From Hydractinia symbiolongicarpus (lineage: Eukaryota > Cnidaria > Hydrozoa > Anthoathecata > Hydractiniidae): a stretch of 64,000 nucleotides of DNA. The notes beneath the pieces are model-generated. The model had not been told where the DNA came from, did not search any database, and saw only the letters and a program-made list of their open reading frames with translations. The position numbers and the translations under genes were made by a program. Positions within the stretch are counted from its first letter, which is position 1, and each line of letters opens with the position of its first letter. This document shows positions 1 through 10,488 of this stretch, piece after piece. The stretch spans positions 22,469,851-22,533,850 of the forward strand of contig NC_079877.1 of the NCBI RefSeq assembly GCF_029227915.1, in the 5' to 3' direction.

Positions 1-3000
1 TGATCTGATCTTGAAGCGCAGCAGGATTATCAAAGCAAAAATAACTCCCTAAATAGAAATATTTAAATAATATAACATTTTTTAATATCACGCTATATAT
101 ATATACACCTTTTACAATTTTATTTAACAAAGCCTATAAAACATTTTAACCTCTTCTGCGATTCACAAAACTTTAACTTTAATACATAGTTTGACACTAA
201 AAACTTAATTAATAATTAGTAAGACATCGCAATTTTCCAAAGCTGAGCCAACTTGGCTTGGTCATTTTTGTGTCTGTATAGATCATTAAGGATATGGTAG
301 ACCCTTTTCACATGCTCAGTATATTCAAAAGATCTGTGTCACAATCAACTTTTAAAAAAATTAAAATAACGTGCAAACAAACAAAAAAATCAATGAAAAA
401 TCTGTGAATAATATAGATATTATTATGTCATGAACAAATGAGTTTATTTCAAGCTATGTGTCAACAGCCACAGCTGTCATTGACAGACCTAGATGGAAGC
501 AATAAAATCTTTCCCTTTCCAAAAGTTTGCTTTATGATACGTTTGTAATATAAAGCAAATGCTACTCCAACCATTTTTCATTTCTTCTAAATATTCACTT
601 TCCAAAGTACTGATAGATAGGATATATTATTGACATAAGTATTTCTGTCTATACTATTTATGGCTTTTTTCACTTTTCTTGCTATCTTGGTCTATGCTTT
701 TTTTATTGTTCTAGTCAATAACATGATCATTTTCCAGCTTTGGTTCGCAATCTCAATTCAGTCTGCATCTGCCTTGTTTACAACTTTTTTGCACTCTTGC
801 ACAGGTTATTTGAGCATTTGTTTTGTTTCACCAAGGAGGTTTAAAGAGCCCTTTTTGGCTTTACCAGCATAAACAGCTCTAGACAAATTGTGTCTTTCCA
901 ATACAGCAGTATACTTTGTAGCGTGTTTTTAGATTAAAAACTGGCTCATTTTAGGATCTTTTAAAGGGGAACTCCAGTAAAAATCACTTTTTTCTTTTTT
1001 GTTATATACGTACTCAGAAAAGCATAAGAAATAAAAAAAAACTTACTTTACTTGTTTTTCTTATTTAAAATTGTTACTTGTGCCTTCGCATATTCAATTT
1101 TTTTCTCATAAAAAACAGACAGGCGCGATTTCATTTAGGACTGGACTCGATTATAAATAATGACATCACATCGTGCAGAAAGTTTAAGCGAGCGCAGAGA
1201 ACGTTTATGTTAAGACCTATAGCTTACATTTAAATCGCATTTTGTATGTAATTTACGTTTAAATCTGTAAAAAATGGTTAGTTGCTTTGCGTTTCGATGT
1301 ACCAATCGACCAAAGAAGTGTAAAGAAGTAAGTTTTCACAGAATCCTGTCTGTGAAAAAGAAAGAACTCAAACAAAAATAGCTAAACAAAATACGTTGTG
1401 CAGGTGATCTAACAAGCTATCAAAGTTTTTATATTTGGTTGGGGCACTTCACAGATAGTTCTTTTAAAAGAGCTCTCCAGAAAATAAACTTCCATATTAA
1501 AATATTGCCACTTTGTAAAAATGTCATTTTAGCTTGTGAACGCGATCAAAGTTACTCATTTCTTCTCATTTCATTATTTGTACTTATATCCACAGAACAC
1601 AACCAAATAACGTTTTGTACATTTTTATATTAAATAAAAGAACATTATACCAATTTCCAATACAATCACCAACAAAAAAGTTTTCTAGTTACACATTTAT
1701 CTTTCGTAGTGCTCAAGTTTCTATTCTTTGTTTTTCAAAAAAGAAGCTTTTTGATGGCAGGACATGCCGAATATTTTCAGGGGGTAAATGTACCCATTTT
1801 CTTCAATCTTTGTTACTGTTTAAGGCTACATGTAATGCTGATAATGCAGTTTCTAAAAAAGCTTTGTCAAAACAACCACTTATAAATCAGTAGCTTCTGC
1901 AACGCATTTATGACCTATCATAATCATAAGAATTTTTTATTTTATTTATACAACATTAATACCCCCGTTTTACCAACTTATCACGACCCGAACATTATTC
2001 GATCTTTCGATCATGCATTTCAACGGTCCTCCATCACTGAGAAAATTCCAACGTTACATAAAATTTGTTTGCATTTGTGCGCAAAAAAGCCGTGTGGAGG
2101 AAAAATATTGCTGAACTGTAAAATAAAAATAAATTGGCTTGTAAAGTAGGAAAGTTTTTTTACTGGAGCAAATGATAAAGTTTTTTATCTAAAAGAATGT
2201 TAAAAAAAAGCGATTAAATATATTTTCTATTTCTTTAAAAAATATTTTGCTAAGAACGTTATTTTGAGTCAGTAAAAGACACCTCGTCACTTTGCATCAT
2301 TATTAATTTCTCCCTTGTGAGACACAAGAGGTTCAAAGTCGGTGGCTGTAGCTTTGTAAGTCTTTCTCATGAAGAGAATTATCCTATTCTACGTTTTAAG
2401 TTAAAATCTTCGTCATTACTACAAGACGTCTTATCAACGAACAATGTAAACAGTAAGAAAACAAACTTTTAGAAGGTGTGCTGCTGAGCTCACGGACTTT
2501 CTGCATAATGTGACGTATGCTTATTTATTCGGACTTAGTCCTCTCAACTTTACGCGACAGTCAAAACAATTTCTTTAATTGGTAAACTTGTTGGAGCTGG
2601 ACAAAAATTCAATTTCGAAACTTTCTCCAAAAGTTGTTTGGAAGAAAAGTTTATGACCCACTTTGATGTATCAATTGAAGTATTTTCAATAACCACTAGT
2701 CTCTTGATTTTTTGAGATGCCTGGTTTTGCACAATCTCATTTCTTTCTCACAACTACCCTTATGAATTTTTATCATTGGTTCGTAATGATCACCTGACAG
2801 TACGGCATGCATATATTCTCGTCAATTTCATTTATACTATTCTGCAGATTTTTTTTTACCACATTGTTCAGATGAATCCACTCCTGCAACAACTGGAAAC
2901 TTGTATGGAGTCTCTTCGTTTTAACTTTCTAGTGTAAAAAGAGGTCTTTGGGAATGTTGTTGTTGTGACGAAAACAGAAAGAAAATCTAAGATGATTTAA

Positions 3001-3545
3001 ATATATTGTGATTTTGAATCTATTCTTTTCTAACAATTTTACCTCAGACAACATGGGGGCTCCAAATTGCTGTTAGATAACATTAAAAATATTACCAATT
3101 CTCTGTTTAGGCATTGCCATTGAAAAATCTTATTTCAACATATTATTTGCTTCCTAACAAAAGGTAATAATTAAAGATTGCAATTAAAAACTGCGCTCAT
3201 ATCGCAATGATTTGCAATGTAAATATTTATAAAGTTTATTTTTATTTGATAAGCCTAAACGTCAGAATATCATATGTTTTTCTCCAGTTATATGGACAGA
3301 CATAAGATATAACACAAAATAGCAAAGAAGTTTAGGGATGCTACATCGTGGTAGTAATTACATATGATCACAAACAAGAAATCAGGAACATTTAAGAACA
3401 TACCAAAACTCAAAAAGCAGATAAAGATTAAAACTGTAAATCTATGAGCAGCACGTCTTGGATCGCAACACGGTGTTGCACTGCATCCTCTAACTTCGAC
3501 CACTTCTGACATGTCATTAACAGACTCCGGGTGAGGTGAAGACAT
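1..3545 (-). CDS. MFSD1-like major facilitator transporter, 5' end only (runs off the left edge)
   Basis: Exon 1 is 3545..3404 (ATG at 3545, 47 codons plus 1 nt, donor GTATGT). Exon 2 is 48..<1 with acceptor TTTAG at 53-49. Joined in phase 1 they read a short acidic N-terminus, then CCDPRRAAHRF, the start of a first membrane helix (LIFICFLSFG), and across the junction GSYFCFDNPAALQDQI. The run from the helix start to DNPAALQ is the N-terminal hallmark of MFSD1, a lysosomal MFS transporter that works with the glycoprotein GLMP. Only about 63 of the roughly 450 residues expected for the family lie in the window; the rest must continue leftwards beyond base 1. The intervening 3355-bp intron carries a THAP-transposon relic and a Penelope-like fragment. 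The splice call rests on exact phase agreement and family match; transport activity is inferred from the family. Confidence 0.72.
963..2175 (+). mobile_element. Relic of a THAP-domain DNA transposon inside the MFSD1 intron
   Basis: A reading frame from ATG 1274 resembles a THAP (C2CH) DNA-binding domain: MVSCFAFRCTNRPKK, then VSFHRILS, then LGHFTDSSF. The frame is broken by TAG at 1379-1381, just where THAP domains have a conserved Trp (TGG to TAG fits), and TGG at 1436-1438 stands where the third metal-binding Cys is expected. Short inverted ends with core CTCCAGTAA lie near 971 and, reversed, near 2160. THAP domains occur in P-element and Kolobok transposases. No catalytic domain is recognisable in 1600-2150, so the superfamily is uncertain. 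It is clearly decayed. Confidence 0.42.
2550..2732 (-). pseudogene. Penelope-like or related retroelement ORF fragment
   Basis: A 60-codon minus-strand frame includes SKWVINFSSKQLLEKVSKLN and then FCPAPTSLPIKEIV. This pattern ('V-N-S-S-x-L ... L-N-F-x-P-x-P ... I') resembles the region preceding the reverse transcriptase in Penelope-type polyproteins, as I recall them. No RT motifs follow downstream on the minus strand, so this is at most a scrap. It lies inside the MFSD1-like intron. Chance similarity cannot be excluded. Confidence 0.25.
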
Positions 3546-4496
3546 ATTTTTATTATTTTTCCAATACCATTCACAACAATCCTTTTCGCTAAAAATATTA
3601 AAATATTATTAAATGTACAAAGCTTTTACTAAAAACTCCAGGTTGCCATTATAGTTTACTTATTTTGAGGAGTATGTGTGATATGTGCATGCCTCCCTTT
3701 ACACTTATGCATGCTGTTTCCTTTATTTAATTGCACACTTAGTTATTCTTTAGCATGCCTTTTTCCTTTTTTTTTCCAGTTTAGAAAAAGAATCTATTAA
3801 TTTGTTACACTAATTTGTTCACAAAGAAATGTATTGGTTTATTCTTTTTTTGTATGCAGCATTAGGAACATTTTCTAAATATGTATAATGCAAAGGTTAA
3901 TTTAAAATAAGTTTTGTTATTCAGATGGAATTTGTTATATTAGGACAAAACAAGACAAATAAATTTTTGGGTCTGCATAGCTCTAAACGAGCATCAAATG
4001 CCATGGTCCTATCCTGGAAACATAGAATAATAATGTTTATGAGGCTAACCATGTAAAATATGCACATTTATCTATCTAAATCTCTTTAGAAACTTTCCTG
4101 GAAGAATCTAAAAATTTAAATAGTAGTAGTGATTTATATTTTATGAGAAGTATCCCTTGACAGCCCCTGAAACAGCCTAGAGACAAAAACCTATGTCTGG
4201 AGTAAGGAGTTTTTTAATTAAAATTTACCCTGAAATGAACGCCAAACCCTATATTCTCTGTCCACCCTATACTGCCCAGCCTGACATTTTTCTTTGTATG
4301 GGTTCTGTCCAAATCATAACAGAAAACCACAATGTATTTTTATCTAAAGTATATGGTCCACCACCCATAAAATTTGTAAAGAGTTATTACGTAACTACTA
4401 AGGACAGATGATATTTGTCATTTATTCACCCTTGTCTCCAGGGATTTTTGGTGTCATCTCTTATCCATTACACGTAGCAAAGTTTGCAATAGCTGA
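3546..4496. other. Non-coding stretch upstream of the MFSD1-like gene
   Basis: This holds the presumed promoter side of the minus-strand MFSD1-like gene. Short open frames here (for example 4193-4411 plus) show no family signature or splice framework. I see no RNA gene or repeat with defined ends. Confidence 0.3.
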
Positions 4497-5773
4497 TAAC
4501 ATACAAGTACTTCTGCAAGTACTGTTGTGCAAGTTTTTATACTTGCACAAGTGTCGATTTTAAATGAAAAAAACATGTGCGCTCGTTTTACAAATGGTTT
4601 GCAAACAAGAAAACGTTGTTTTAATTCTGGTGCTATCACTGACAGTAAAGGTGAAGACAAGTCAGTACAAAAAAAAAGCAACGTAAACATTCTTGGGTGC
4701 GACCATGGTTATAAGATAGAAATAGCATCCTTAGTGAATTAACATTACAAGACGCTGAACATTTCCATTATTATCACTTTTCTTGGGTGTACATATTTTC
4801 TATATCAAGAAAATTCTTCAAAATCATTCTACCAAACAATTGTTCTCGGGTTTCGCTTTCGCCAGGACTCAGTTTTAGGTTTGCAACTGCGGAAGACATT
4901 TGAGGAGGCCCATCCAATCACTCTAACAAAGCTATCCTTCTTTCAATAAAAAGGCCATTGGGAAGTGAAAACCTCATCCAAACCTGCCTCACTAATCTTT
5001 GAAGCTCGTAATTTCTGTTTTAATTGACTGTAATACTATTTCAAACCAACAATTTTTTGCATATGTCTTTAACCTGCATTACCAATTCGATTGAAATCAA
5101 CTCTTCTTCTCGCATAATAATACCCTGTGTGGTTTGAGTTAATGTAGTTGCCACCCTGCAATTAGTTGTCCCACCATATTGTCTGTCCAATCAACTTCTT
5201 TTTTTTATTTATTGCCTCCATCTTCAATGAAATATTTTCATACACCTAACAGAACTATTCACACCACACATTTCTTTTTTTTATCAATTCAATAACAATT
5301 TTTTTTAATCATTAGGACACCCACAAAAATATAATTTGTTAGCGTCATCCAACCGACTCACTTTGAAAGGCGAAAGTCGACTCTGGGAGTCGGTAAATTT
5401 GTAAAAAATAAAGCAAGCAATCCACGAACAATCTTTGACACGTAACAAAATCCACCATTTATCTTTTCAGTGGCCCTCCGAATTACGATTGTTACATCCG
5501 AATGATATTTCGATAAGGGATTGCGCTGGCGTACATTTAAAACGAAAAACAAAATATCGCTGAGAAATATGGTATTTTTGTAATTTTGCGGGAAAAATTT
5601 TTACCCGAACAACCGACTGACTTACTTTTGTAATTAGAAATGACGCTAACCAAACATATTTTCCACGGTAGCCTTATAAAAAATCAGAACTTGCACAAGT
5701 TCTTGTACAAACCCAATGGCAATGCATAATAGCAGTTACAATAATATTGCATTGCACAAGTACTTGTATGTTA
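4497..5773. mobile_element. 1.28-kb terminal-inverted-repeat element with decayed coding remnant
   Basis: The ends 4497-4518 (TAACATACAAGTACTTCTGC...) and 5752-5773 are inverted repeats of 22 bp with one mismatch, and both subterminal regions repeat 'ACTTGCACAAGT' motifs. Inside, on the minus strand around 5010-4790, is a protein-like frame reading ELQRLVRQVWMRF, then FIERRIALLE, an in-frame TGA, LDGPP, then a segment ending REQLFGRMILKNFL. It resembles integrase-associated ORFs of cnidarians as far as I recall, but I cannot name it. No clear target-site duplication was found. Probably a non-autonomous or decayed DNA transposon. Confidence 0.5.
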
Positions 5774-5849
5774 GGCTAAAGGAAATTGTACCTCAGTTGA
5801 CTGTCGTCTGCATCTCCAGGTGTACTATGCGGGAAATTTTCATTATTCA

Positions 5850-7029
5850 TCTCTTATAATAATACAAAGACTGTGTCTGTTTGTAACAGGCAAAGTGGAT
5901 ATCATCATTTTCCTTTGATGTCGCCAAAAAACTTATGTCTAATATGTTAAATTCTCTGACGTTATGGTGCGACGTCAATAACACTACTTTAATGTTAATA
6001 TCGTATGCTAAATTACTGAAGCCATTACAGTGTACCTAAAACTTTGAGGCTAAAAAACTTGAAAACGAGGTGGTGACGTCAATGATTTTTTACCGCGTGG
6101 GTAACTAGGGACCACCTAGGACCAATTTGGGTAAGTTTCCCAAACATGGGTCCCCAAATCCGTTTCGGAATGGACGGGTTGATGATGTCATCAATAAATC
6201 CTTAAACCTTAATATCTCTGCAACCATTTGTCAAAGATACTTGGTCCTATACATTTCTTGATCAGCGTTTCGAGATCTATAAGATGGAGGCAACGGGTAT
6301 ACAAATTTCGAAAGAACATTTTTTTGTTGTTTTATTAAGGACTTTGCTGACGTCGGCAAAAGTTTTCTTATATCTCATTAACCAACGAGGGTGCCAATAA
6401 GCCGCATACACCGTAAAAAGTGCGGGTGTTTTCGGGCAAGTTCGGCGTTTTGAAAAAAAATCAAGTATTCGCCCGAAAGTACCCGCATAGGCCCGAGCAA
6501 TGCCTGAAGATTTAAAAAACAGACACTAATATATGATTCAAAAAAAACTATAAAAATTAAAATAAACTTACTATGTGGTAGCGAAATTCTTAGAAGAACT
6601 GTTTTTGATGGTTTTTGAAAAAGTTTACTGTATAAATAACTTATATATAAACTTTATTAACTTCTTTCTCTTCAAGCGCCTTCTTCCCAACCATCGTCTA
6701 CATGGTTTGTTACAAGGAATTGTATTTCGGGAATGTTCGGGAAAGTGCGGGCAGTTTCGGGGGACAACGGCCAATTTTATGTGAAAAGTCGCCCGAACCT
6801 GCCTGTATATACGGGCGTTTGTGGCTTATCGGCACCCTCTTATTAACCATTCATCAAAAGCACGTGATAACATACATTTTCTTGATCAGCGCTTAAGCTC
6901 TACACAAGGTAAAACCAGGTTCTAATTTTTTTTGCAGATGGGGTTGCTGATGTCATCAAAATTTAAATGACGCTTCCTTTTTATTTTTATCTCGCCTCGG
7001 TGGATTTTTCCACCGGCACTATCGACTAG
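5850..7029 (+). mobile_element. Non-autonomous Helitron, 1180 bp (copy e)
   Basis: It starts TCTCTTATAATAATAC directly after an A (5849) and ends with CTAG (7026-7029) directly before a T (7030), as expected for A/T-target insertion. About 10 nt upstream of CTAG is a GC-rich hairpin (CGGTGGA/TCCACCG around 6998-7014), the standard Helitron 3' signature (hairpin, then CTRR). It shares 'TAACAGGCAAAGTGGAT' near its 5' end with the copy at 60182. It contains no Rep/helicase coding. A different TIR element is nested at 6385-6841. Confidence 0.7.
6385..6841. mobile_element. Nested TIR element (MITE-like) with 8-bp target duplication
   Basis: The ends are inverted repeats of about 30 bp (left GAGGGTGCCAATAAGCC, right complement GAGGGTGCCGATAAGCC). 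They are flanked by the 8-bp direct repeat ATTAACCA at 6377-6384 and 6842-6849. An 8-bp duplication suits hAT-type or P-type transposition. The interior has GC-rich 'GTTCGGG' motifs near both ends, themselves inverted, and no coding capacity. It interrupts the Helitron at 5850-7029, so it inserted later. Confidence 0.65.
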
Positions 7030-7124
7030 TTACAATATAAAATATTAGCTATTGCAAATTTTGCTACGTGTAACAGACCCTTAAGAATTTTTCGAGTTGA
7101 TGGAAATGAAGTATTGCTCACTTT

Positions 7125-7192
7125 GGAAGAGAACTGGAAGTGAGCCATATAGCTAGACTCTAGCTATATGGCTTACTTCCACTTCTTTTCTT
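7125..7192. repeat. Near-perfect hairpin, about 31-bp arms
   Basis: Left arm 7125-7155 and right arm 7161-7192 pair around a 5-nt loop. The innermost 19 bp (GAAGTGAGCCATATAGCTA) pair with a single mismatch and the outer part with a few more. Length and loop would suit a pre-miRNA-like fold or a tiny foldback element. There is no expression evidence. Confidence 0.45.
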
Positions 7193-7734
7193 AGAGGCCA
7201 TCATAATTTATAATGAAACTTGACTTGAAGTAAATGCCCATGTTGACTTGTCAAATTGCAAAACAGGATATAACTAGGACATAATTAAAACACAGTCAGA
7301 GTTAGATTTACCTACATTAAATTGGCTAAACCTTCACTTCTTCACAACAACATTGAATCAAAAAATCAAGCAAGAGCAGCAACCTTTTTGGCAACCATCA
7401 TGTGATTTTTGTTTTGAAAGCTACTCTCGTTCCGCAAAATATGCACAAACTTACTTATTGATTGCTTTTTTTTTACGGGAGAAATTTTACACAACACAAA
7501 TGCGTAAAATTATTGGAGGTGGCTACAAGTACGTGACCGTATTTTAATTTTTTTTGCTACAAGTACGTGAATGCGTAAAATGCTGGTCAGCGTACATAAA
7601 ATCACCGCTGACGCCCTTTGTGCGTGGCGTGGAGAATATTGCAGAAGGTGCGAAATAGCATTCCTCGTGAGTTATTTACAAGTGAAAGAATTGTTGTTGA
7701 TTAAAAAAATTAATTTATTGAAAATGAATGTTGG

Positions 7735-8420
7735 TAGTTTTCTAGTTTTGACGAATTGCTAAAGGCTAATAACGAGCATGAAAAGTCAACTTTTACACAA
7801 CTGTATGTAAGGAGTTCAAGATCAGTAGAAAGTGGAGCAAAAAGAGCTAGCAAGAAAGTTTTTAAGGAAGAGTTGAAGTATGCAGAAAAAGACTACGCTT
7901 GCATTCATGGGGGGAAAGAATTTAAATCAGCTTCTACTGGAAAGCGCAAACATAATGCGTGAGTTTTTTTATATATATTGCTATCCGTATTTTTTATTTT
8001 TCTGTGAAAAGATTACATTACTATCACTTTTTTTGCAACTTATTAATTATTACCTGGGATAACTAGATTATGTAATTTCTTTACCAGTGCACTTGCAAAT
8101 ACTTGTACCTTCTGAATTATAAATTTTAGAACTTTCAAAATGGGATGTACATACCTTATCAAAGTGAGGGTAAAAAGTTCTGGACAAAAACTGTATGTGA
8201 AGTCAACTACAGGAGAACATAATCATCCTGTAACTAAAGTAAGTCATCTTGATTGCATGCACAGAAAAAAATCTGACCGTATATCATACTTGCGGCGAGT
8301 CAAATATTCCATTTTTTCTTACAGGAATGTTTTGATGAAAACCTTTCGCTGCTGGCATCACAAATGTTAAAAGTGAAAGCCAAAAAAATTAATTCAAAAC
8401 CATATTTCCAATCTGTGTAG
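7735..8420 (+). pseudogene. MULE transposase N-terminus with FLYWCH/WRKY-GCM1-type zinc finger
   Basis: Frames joined across two phase-consistent introns are 7756-7958, 8130-8238 and 8325-8420. Exon a ends YAEKDYACIHGGKEFK...GKRKHNA. Exon b continues MGCTYLIKVRVK...GEHNHPVTK, so the pair supplies the spaced C...C...HNH ligands of the FLYWCH/WRKY-GCM1 finger found in MULE transposases and ZSWIM proteins. The start is frameshifted (the SSFDELLKANN frame has an upstream TAG). Exon c stops at TAG 8418, with VILKDLHNM, a MULE-like continuation, following in another frame. It is a broken gene. Confidence 0.6.
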
Positions 8421-9051
8421 GGAAAAATGTTATCTTGAAAGACCTTCATAACATGAGCTCAAAAAACAACAAGAGTGGCCGAAATAATGTACAACAGCTA
8501 CTCGAAGAAATGAAAAGTGTGCCAGGTAAATTTGAATGAAAGTGAGTGTAGTTACTATTCTTCCATAATAAAAAATTCCGATGCGAAAATAAATGTAAGA
8601 TAATAACTAACAAATTTTCTTTAAGGGCAACTGTGGTTGCTGGAGACATAATCTTTATTTCAATCGTCACAGCGACGAAACAATTAAAAAACATCATCTG
8701 GCACATTACTTTCATAGTGGAGCGTTTACTGAATCACAATTAGACACATGCATGAAGTGGCTGTGTTTTTCATTCCCCACATAAACGCTGAACTATTTGA
8801 AAAAGGTACACATATTTTCGTTGCAGCCTCAATGTTCTTTTTTTTGACTAATATGAGCATCATATCTTCTTGATAATATTCTTAACATGACCGTAGCCTG
8901 AAAACATATAATCAGCCTTGTAACATACGTAGTCAAAGTTGTAGAGATGTAAATAAAAGCTCCTAGTACAGAGAACCCTAAAAAGAAAATATCTTTTCAT
9001 CGTCAACTCTCCAACCATCCCCGCTGGCCAAGCGACTTCTAGAAAAAAGAA

Positions 9052-9165
9052 ATACGTGAGTGCCGTACTTCTAGCAAAAGAAAGTAAAAATACGTAAATG
9101 CCGTACTTCTAGCAAAAAATAGTAAAAATACGTGAATGCCGTACTTCTAGCAAAAAAAGTGAAAA
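9052..9165. repeat. Subterminal tandem repeat, 38 bp x 3
   Basis: Three consecutive units begin ATACGT(G/A)A(G/A)TGCCGTACTTC at 9052, 9090 and 9128. A truncated relative of the unit (GCTACAAGTACGTGAATGC) is present in inverted orientation next to the left end, near 7558. Subterminal repeats of this kind usually bind transposase. Confidence 0.7.
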
Positions 9166-9780
9166 TACGGTCACGTACTTGTAGCCACTTCGAAAATTAT
9201 TCAAACGGAGGCACGTGCATGCATCCCGTAAATTTTACGAAGAAAGCGATCTGAAAAAGCGAAATGCATATGTATATATCCTCCCGTTTTGAGCAAAAGA
9301 CTCTTGGATGTTGTACTGTCGTTGAAAAATGTGTTCTCCCGTTCAGATTAAATATTGTGGAAAAGTGAATTTTTATATTTGCAGTGACGCAACATGCCGT
9401 GAGGCAAGCTCTACAGATGGCAAAGTCATGTAGTAATCTATATAATAAAAGATACGTTCAAATTAGACGACAAAGAGTTTAAATTAGGCACCGAGAAATT
9501 ATTAACGAGACAAATTTTCGCGAATTTCTTTAAAAAAACTCACAAAAATGAATCCACGCAAAAATTTGTTTTTTAAGGTATAATGTACTTTCTTAAGAAG
9601 CCAAACTTTAGGGATTTTAAATTTGAAAACAACATTCGAGATGTTCTGTAATTCTGCTCAACTTGCAAAGATGAGAAAAAATGCATGTAAAAAAAATTCT
9701 CATTAAATTTTAAAATCTCCAGTTATATTTTTATGATTTCTTTCGGTTTATGGAGTCAGATTCGGAAATCTAGAAGGATA

Positions 9781-10488
9781 CTAACATTGGGAATATCCAA
9801 GCATATTAAAAAGTGTGTTTGCCTCATTTCTGTTCCATGAATACCAAGTCTCTGTACGATACAAGCCCACAGTCTCTTTAAAATTAGGTATACTTAAAAC
9901 GAACCTCTGATTTTCAACATTATCAGTTATCATACAAATTATTGCGTAAATAAGCCACTTGTAGAGTTCCATTTGATCCTGCTGGTTCATTTTCAATGTA
10001 TCGCAGATTTCTCTTAAAAATCCTTCATTTTTTACAACTAGCTGGCATTCCCTGTTCAGACTACAAATCTGAGAAAGCGCTTTTATTATCTCTATTTTGA
10101 CTTCATAGCATTCAAACGGATAAAGCTTAATGAAATGAGTGACTTGAGTGCCAGCTTTTTTTAAAGCCTGTGGTCCACCCATCCACGAAACTATTCCGAT
10201 TCTCCGAATTGATTCGACCTTTTCCTCGGTTGTTGCTACATTTATGTGATGAAGCTTTCGTAGGGAGTACATAATGTCACGAACGTAACTGTCTTCGGCT
10301 TGAATGTTAAATAAGGCATCTTTTTCACCAGATACCAATGATAAAGAATAGTTCCGAACTTTTTCAAAACCTGTTTGCACGCTTTTTTTAAAGAAGTCCA
10401 TTTCTTCGCCGTTGTACTGTATAGCTGTTACGTTTTGTTTACAAATTTTCGAATTGCAATTTTCGAATATTCGAACACGCGAAAACAT
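9781..10488 (-). CDS. Armadillo-like helical protein, ARMH2-like, single exon (235 aa)
   Basis: An uninterrupted frame runs from ATG 10488 to TAA, with coding-like composition throughout. The protein is all-helical in character: residues about 60-90 hold EDSYVRDIMYSLRKLHHINV, followed by KVESIRRIGIVSWMGGPQAL, then repeated leucine-rich helices, and a C-terminus with ETWYSWNRNEANTLFNMLGY. The 'R-R-I-G-x-x-x-x-G-G-P' and 'W-x-x-W-x-x-N/E' patterns recall the vertebrate ARMH2 family (armadillo-like helical domain containing 2), whose function is unknown. There is no signal peptide or TM segment, so it is likely cytosolic or ciliary (inference). An alternative start is Met31 (MDFFKKS). No intron is needed. 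The family call is from memory of the pattern; a structure search would settle it. Confidence 0.6.
   Translation of the reverse strand: MFSRVRIFENCNSKICKQNVTAIQYNGEEMDFFKKSVQTGFEKVRNYSLSLVSGEKDALFNIQAEDSYVRDIMYSLRKLHHINVATTEEKVESIRRIGIVSWMGGPQALKKAGTQVTHFIKLYPFECYEVKIEIIKALSQICSLNRECQLVVKNEGFLREICDTLKMNQQDQMELYKWLIYAIICMITDNVENQRFVLSIPNFKETVGLYRTETWYSWNRNEANTLFNMLGYSQC

Larger units (their letters stand above)
7515..9192 (+). mobile_element. MULE (Mutator-like) DNA transposon, decayed
   Basis: Identical 27-bp inverted repeats lie at 7519-7545 and 9162-9188 (GTGGCTACAAGTACGTGACC...). The element is bounded by the 9-bp direct repeat AAAATTATT at 7506-7514 and 9193-9201, the duplication size typical of MULEs. 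The interior encodes the N-terminal zinc-finger region of a MULE-type transposase (separate entry) and, near the right end, a 38-bp tandem repeat. The catalytic DDE region is not recognisable in what remains (8530-9050). Confidence 0.7.
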
